This document shows, one piece after another, positions 60,078 to 64,000 of a stretch of 64,000 nt of DNA. Position numbers and translations under genes: made by a program. Within the stretch, counting starts at the first letter, position 1. Each line of letters begins with the position of its first letter. Source of the DNA: Mycobacterium sp. SMC-8 (GTDB lineage Bacteria > Actinomycetota > Actinomycetes > Mycobacteriales > Mycobacteriaceae). A model generated the notes under the pieces. That model was not told where the DNA came from and made no database searches. It saw only the letters and a list, made by a program, of their open reading frames with translations. The stretch is from the NCBI RefSeq assembly GCF_025263565.1, contig NZ_CP079865.1, forward strand, positions 4,774,001 to 4,838,000, given 5' to 3'.

Positions 60078-61382
60078 TTACCGTGGCGCCAGAATCAGCC
60101 AGCCGTGCGGCGGCACCGCGGTGTCGGTGACGATCTCGGCCGGCGGTGCGCCGGACCCTGCGACCACCTCGGCACGACCGATCCCGAAGTCCGCGAGCGG
60201 CACCGGCAGCGGATCGTCGGCGACATTGAGCGCGACGACGAGCTCGCCACCGCCGTGACGGGAGGTGTAGACGTATCCGGTGTTGGTGACGCGCAGCGCC
60301 GTGGTCCTGGCGGTATGCAGCCACGCGTGCCGGCGTCGCAACCCGATCAGGTGCTGATGTGAACGGAACATCTGGTGCCCGTGCTCGCCGACTCCGTCGA
60401 ACGGCGAACCGAATTCGGGCCGGACGGCGTCGTCGCCGCCGAATCTCTCCTCCTTGTCCCCGCGGTAGGCGACCTCGTCGCCGGCATAGACGCTGGGGGT
60501 GCCGCCGGTGGTCAGCAGGAGCACCAGCGCCTGCTCGACATGCCGGGGGTCGGTGAGCCGGCTGGCGATGCGGGTGACGTCGTGGTTGCCGATGAACGTC
60601 ATCGGCACGAAGCTGTCGAGGAACTCGTTGTGCCGGGTCAGTGCCCAGTCCAGCTCGTGGAAGTTGCCGTCGTTGAGGCTGCTCCAGATGGCCTTCCACA
60701 GCTCGTACTGGGTAACCGAATCGAACCCTGAGTCACGCACCCGCGCCTGGTAGTCGCCGTGGATGACCTCGCCGACGATCCACGCGTCGGGGTGCCGCTG
60801 CCGCACCCGCGGCAGCACCTGCGACCAGAACCGGTCCGGGGTGGCGTACGCGGCGTCGAGCCGCCATCCGTGCGCGCCGCGGTCCAGCCATTGCTCCATC
60901 ACCTCGACGGTGTAGTCGATGACCTCGGCGTTGCCGTGGTTCAGTGCGATCAGCCCGTCGTGCCCCTCGAACGTGGCGAACCCGTCGCCCCGAGCGCGGA
61001 ACCACGACCGGTCACCGCCGGCCAGGGCCTCGCGGTAGCGCGGGAACTCGGTGCCCACGTGGTTGAAGACCCCGTCGAGCAGAATCCGCAGTCCGCGCTT
61101 GCCGGCCTCGGCCACCAGGTGGTCGAAGTCCTCGTCGTCACCGAGCCTCGGGTCGATGCGGTAGTGGTCGGTGGTGTCATAACCATGGGTGCGCGACGCG
61201 AACACCGGGCCCAACGCCACCCCGGACGCGCCGAGCTCGACCGCGTAGTCGAGCCAGTCGACGACCCGGCGCAACCGGTGCCCGTCCGGTCCCGGGGCAG
61301 GGTCGGCCGGGTAGGCGCCGACGAACCCCAGCGGATAGATCTGCCACCAGATGACGTGTTCCACCCAGCCGGGATCGGTCAC
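60078..61382 (-). CDS. GH13 alpha-amylase-family glycosidase
   Basis: The product has 434 residues with no signal peptide, so it acts inside the cell. GH13 barrel motifs are DGVFNH (103-108), GWRLDAAYA with nucleophile Asp176, WIVGEV with acid/base Glu205, and FIGNHD with Asp268. The C-terminal ~70 residues form the beta domain. It probably acts on glycogen, maltodextrin or trehalose-related oligosaccharides. The ATG at 61382 follows the deaminase stop by 28 bases on the same strand. Confidence 0.9.
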   Translation of the reverse strand: MTDPGWVEHVIWWQIYPLGFVGAYPADPAPGPDGHRLRRVVDWLDYAVELGASGVALGPVFASRTHGYDTTDHYRIDPRLGDDEDFDHLVAEAGKRGLRILLDGVFNHVGTEFPRYREALAGGDRSWFRARGDGFATFEGHDGLIALNHGNAEVIDYTVEVMEQWLDRGAHGWRLDAAYATPDRFWSQVLPRVRQRHPDAWIVGEVIHGDYQARVRDSGFDSVTQYELWKAIWSSLNDGNFHELDWALTRHNEFLDSFVPMTFIGNHDVTRIASRLTDPRHVEQALVLLLTTGGTPSVYAGDEVAYRGDKEERFGGDDAVRPEFGSPFDGVGEHGHQMFRSHQHLIGLRRRHAWLHTARTTALRVTNTGYVYTSRHGGGELVVALNVADDPLPVPLADFGIGRAEVVAGSGAPPAEIVTDTAVPPHGWLILAPR

Positions 61383-61410
61383 TTCGGCTCCTCGCGTGAG
61401 CGATGGTCGG

Positions 61411-61890
61411 TCACGGTCGAAACGCCCTCTGGTACAACGCCTTCATCTCCTCGGTCAACTCCTCGGCCGGTCCGTGCACGTCCACCCCCGGCGCCACGGC
61501 CGTGATCGGCAGCGCCGCGACCGGTGGCGCTGGCGCGGCCCATTCCTGCAGCCATCGGGACAGTTGCGCCCCCGACGCGGCGTAGACGATGCGCCCGAGG
61601 CCTACCCAGGCATGCGCCGCGGCACACATCGGGCAGTGCTCGCCTGAGGTGTACACGGTGCAGCGGGCCCGCTCCTCGGGGGTGAGGTGCGCCACCGCCC
61701 AGCGGGCGATCGCGAACTCGGGATGACGGGTGGCGTCGCCGTCCTTGACCCGGTTGTGGTCTTCGAACCGGACCGAACCCTGAGGATCGACAAGCAGGGA
61801 ACCGAAAGGTTCGTCCCCGTCGTCGAGCGCCTCGCGGGCGAGTTCGACACATCGGCGCAGGAATGCCAGGTCGTCGTCGGTGACCGCCAC
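61411..61890 (-). CDS. CMP/dCMP-type nucleoside or guanine deaminase
   Basis: This zinc deaminase has 159 residues. The zinc and proton-shuttle motif reads HPE (His56-Pro57-Glu58) in place of the usual HAE, and the second zinc motif is CPMC (Cys86, Cys89) in SGEHCPMCAAAH. The C-terminus (VAPGVDVHGPAEELTEEMKA) resembles the guanine deaminase/TadA-like group with an added aromatic tail. It probably deaminates a purine or pyrimidine base or nucleoside. It lies between the TPR protein and GH13 genes on the same strand. Confidence 0.85.
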   Translation of the reverse strand: MAVTDDDLAFLRRCVELAREALDDGDEPFGSLLVDPQGSVRFEDHNRVKDGDATRHPEFAIARWAVAHLTPEERARCTVYTSGEHCPMCAAAHAWVGLGRIVYAASGAQLSRWLQEWAAPAPPVAALPITAVAPGVDVHGPAEELTEEMKALYQRAFRP

Positions 61891-61950
61891 AGCCGGAGTC
61901 TACGGTCGGACTGGTGCACTTGCGGCCCGGACGTGTCGCGTTCGCCTGAG

Positions 61951-63630
61951 TCAGTCGCAGCAGTGCGCCTGCAGCCGGCAGGCGCAGGACGCTTCGATCG
62001 GCACGTCGGCGCGGGCGGAGGCCAGCTCGAGCTGTTTGCCGATGATGGCCGCTTCGGCTCCGCGGCCGAGCCGGGTCAGGCATTCGTGGTATCCGTGCAG
62101 GCTCCACACGTTGCCGGGGTGCTGGCAGGGGCGGCTCAGCGTGGGGTCCAGCCCGAGGTCGGCGGCGTACACCTGGGCGGCTTCCTCGACCCGGCCCCGC
62201 TCGAGGAGCAGGGCGCCCAGGGCGTGCCGGGTCGGCTGCATCCAGCCCCACGGTTCGTCGTAGGGCAGGTTGTCGTCGAGGTCGACCGCGCGTCGCAGAT
62301 GCGCAAAGGCGTCATCGAATCGTCCTGCGCGGTAATCGATCTCGCCGTTCAGCATCGCCGCTGCGACGGCCAGGATATCGCGGCTGGTGTTGTTGAACAG
62401 ATATCTGGTCTCCGGGATGCGGTCGTAGGCAGCGGCGAACAACTCCCGTTCGGCGGCGGCCCGGTCCGGGTGGCCGCTCGCGGCGTGCGCCACCCCGCGC
62501 CCGTAGTGGATGGTGGCCGTGGTGGTGCAGTACAGCGCGGGGTCGTCGGGCAGCGGCGTGGCGATCAGCTCGCTCCAGCGGCCGAACCGCACCAGCACGT
62601 GCACCCGCAACGGTACGAACGCTTCCAGCCAGTCCGCCATCGGCGGCGAGTCGATGGCCAGCAATTGGGGGGTCAGCTGGCCGGCGAGCTCGTCGGCGGC
62701 CTGCAGCGCCACCGTCGAATTGCCTTCGAACATCGCGGAATACACGATGAAGTGCAGGTTGTGCGCCCGGTACAGCGAGTAGAAGTTCAACGGGCCCCGG
62801 TGTTCGACGAAGCGCTGATCGACCGTCGTCGCAGCCACATTCGCCGTCACCGAGTCGTGGTAGTTGCCGCACAGCACGTCGATGTGACTTGGCATGTGCC
62901 GCAGGTGGCCGGCGTCGGGCACCAGTCCACGCAGCAGGTCCGCTGCGGGCAACGCGTCCTGGGGAGTCGCCGACATCTCCATGGTGTGCAGATAGAGGTG
63001 CAGAACGCCGGGATGGTCACGCCCGGCCGGGGTGGCCAGCGCGTCGTCGAGGATGCGTTTGGCCTCCACCACCCGCGACCCGGGTGCCGGTTGACCGGTC
63101 CGGCTGTCCCACAACGCCCACGCGGTCACGTTGACCAACGCGTCGGCCGCCAGCGTGGCCACGTCGATGTCGTCCGGATAGTCCTGGGCGAGAGCCGACA
63201 TCGCGTCGGCGTAGGCGCTGTGCCCGGCCTGCAGCGCCTCGGCGTCAGCGGGGTCCTCGGTGGGGAAGCGGGCGGTCAGCGCGGCGATCAAGCGGCGTTC
63301 GACGGCGGTCGCCCGGCCGTGTGCGGCCAAGCCGAGTTCGGTCCGCGCCCGCTGCAGCGACGCCGCGAGATCCACCGGGTCGAAGGCTTCCCAGCCCTTG
63401 TTGTAGTTCGGGCCGACGGCGTAGGCGATGCCCCAGTGTGCGAGCGCAAAGTCGGGGTCGAGCTCGAGGGCGCGCTCGAAGCAGCGGATCGCCTCTTCAT
63501 GGTTGAACGCATAGGACCAGACCATGCCGCGGTCGAACCAGACCTGGGCGGCGGGCGATGGGGTGTCAGTCGGCCGATGGAAGGAGCCGAGGTCGTAATA
63601 CGGCTCGGCGGTGCCCGGCTCGGCGCTCAT
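61951..63630 (-). CDS. TPR-repeat protein with Cys-rich C-terminus
   Basis: The product has 559 residues from ATG 63630 (GTG at 63639 is possible). Helical TPR-type repeats are clear near residues 30-75 (FNHEEAIRCFERALELDPDF) and again at about 420-520 (AGRFDDAFAHLRRAVDLDD, RGRVEEAAQVYAADLGLDP). The central region has a conserved His-rich block (HLRHMPSHIDVLCGNYHDS) suggestive of metal binding. The last residues, SCACRLQAHCCD, hold four Cys. There is no signal peptide. Relatives are annotated only as TPR proteins. The 5' end overlaps the upstream membrane-protein gene by about 65 bases. Confidence 0.78.
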   Translation of the reverse strand: MSAEPGTAEPYYDLGSFHRPTDTPSPAAQVWFDRGMVWSYAFNHEEAIRCFERALELDPDFALAHWGIAYAVGPNYNKGWEAFDPVDLAASLQRARTELGLAAHGRATAVERRLIAALTARFPTEDPADAEALQAGHSAYADAMSALAQDYPDDIDVATLAADALVNVTAWALWDSRTGQPAPGSRVVEAKRILDDALATPAGRDHPGVLHLYLHTMEMSATPQDALPAADLLRGLVPDAGHLRHMPSHIDVLCGNYHDSVTANVAATTVDQRFVEHRGPLNFYSLYRAHNLHFIVYSAMFEGNSTVALQAADELAGQLTPQLLAIDSPPMADWLEAFVPLRVHVLVRFGRWSELIATPLPDDPALYCTTTATIHYGRGVAHAASGHPDRAAAERELFAAAYDRIPETRYLFNNTSRDILAVAAAMLNGEIDYRAGRFDDAFAHLRRAVDLDDNLPYDEPWGWMQPTRHALGALLLERGRVEEAAQVYAADLGLDPTLSRPCQHPGNVWSLHGYHECLTRLGRGAEAAIIGKQLELASARADVPIEASCACRLQAHCCD

Positions 63631-64000
63631 ACCAGGCACGATAATTCAGCCGCGCGGCGATGGCGGCAACTGCGAGAAAACAGCCGGCGCCGGCCCAGAT
63701 CCCCAGCGTGACCAGGGGAGTGGCCGCGCCGTTGCCGCCGAAATAGGAGATGCTGCGCAGCAGCGAGACACCGGAGCCCTGCGGCACCACGGCGGTCAAC
63801 GTGGCGTAGAAACTCGACAGCAGCGGCCGGCCGACCGGACCGGCGGCGGCCGCGTTGCCGACGACCACCAGGAAGACTCCCAGCGCGATCGAAGCGGCGG
63901 ACCCGAAGGCGGCCGCGACGCCGGTGATCGCACCACCGACTGCCATCGCATAGAGCCACAGCCCGCCGAATACCTGCCAGGTGTGCCCGGTGAGGGCACC
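63566..64000 (-). CDS. polytopic membrane protein, C-terminal part (cut by window edge)
   Basis: The frame is open from the right edge to a stop at 63566, giving the last 144 residues of a larger protein. Four hydrophobic helices are visible (GLWLYAMAVGGAITGVAAAF, IALGVFLVVVGNAAAAG, then two more), with the LLSSFYATLTAVVPQGSGVS loop between them and a basic tail. The arrangement resembles the C-terminal half of YhgE/Pip- or ABC-2-type membrane proteins, but I cannot name the family. The end overlaps the TPR gene start by about 65 bases. Confidence 0.65.
   Translation of the reverse strand, partial: GALTGHTWQVFGGLWLYAMAVGGAITGVAAAFGSAASIALGVFLVVVGNAAAAGPVGRPLLSSFYATLTAVVPQGSGVSLLRSISYFGGNGAATPLVTLGIWAGAGCFLAVAAIAARLNYRAWYERRAGHRRAVLRPRLLPSAD

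Overview
The window is high-GC actinobacterial DNA and reads as chromosome of a fast-growing, non-tuberculous mycobacterium (Mycolicibacterium-like). The evidence is an antigen 85 mycolyltransferase, Apa, malate synthase G, GuaB1, and a gene order that closely follows the M. tuberculosis Rv1836c-Rv1867 block as I remember it. Differences from that order include a lon gene (absent from M. tuberculosis), a phosphoketolase, a ferric-iron ABC transporter, no modABC between the Rv1856c and apa homologues, and one IS5-family insertion. No rRNA, tRNA or CRISPR array was found.

Region 1 (about 1-17 kb) is an accessory oxidation and hydrolysis island. It holds four related exported PE-PPE-domain hydrolases, all with long acidic low-complexity tails, a cutinase, a cytosolic alpha/beta hydrolase, two very similar 494-residue Baeyer-Villiger monooxygenases, a cytochrome P450, an O-methyltransferase-like protein, SDRs and an AlkB alkane hydroxylase. 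Two of the hydrolases are each followed on the same strand by a monooxygenase, so the pair looks duplicated. An AT-rich, palindrome-bearing intergenic segment separates two divergent hydrolase genes.

Region 2 (17-25 kb) is conserved core on the minus strand: a membrane-anchored substrate-binding/vWA protein, glcB, a protein usually labelled 3-methyladenine glycosylase, and two CNNM/CorC-type CBS proteins behind a structured leader.

Region 3 (25-34.3 kb) is an iron block set among core genes. A three-gene ferric ABC transporter, an FhuF-like protein and a small RNA each have a candidate IdeR box. The small RNA lies between the blaI and Rv1847 homologues, the place of the iron-sparing sRNA MrsI in M. 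tuberculosis. It has a -35/-10 pair, a 17-nt palindromic operator and a 16-bp terminator stem. guaB1, gnd1 and blaR/blaI are interleaved.

Region 4 (34.3-46.9 kb) holds a thioesterase, the urease operon ureABCFGD, type II NADH dehydrogenase, an F420-type oxidoreductase, an SDR-like protein lacking the catalytic Tyr, a possible 19-codon gene divergent from apa, apa, a small GlsB-type membrane protein and adhA. An IS5-family element sits exactly at the adhA stop codon.

Region 5 (46.9-64 kb) holds a phosphoketolase, a two-domain CoA transferase interrupted by a one-base shift in a G6 run, a thiolase-like partner, a lipoprotein, an HhH glycosylase-like protein, lon behind a HAIR-like (HspR) operator, a GNAT-AAA+ fusion, an antigen 85 paralogue, a GH13 enzyme, a deaminase and a TPR protein. 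It ends in a membrane protein cut by the right edge.
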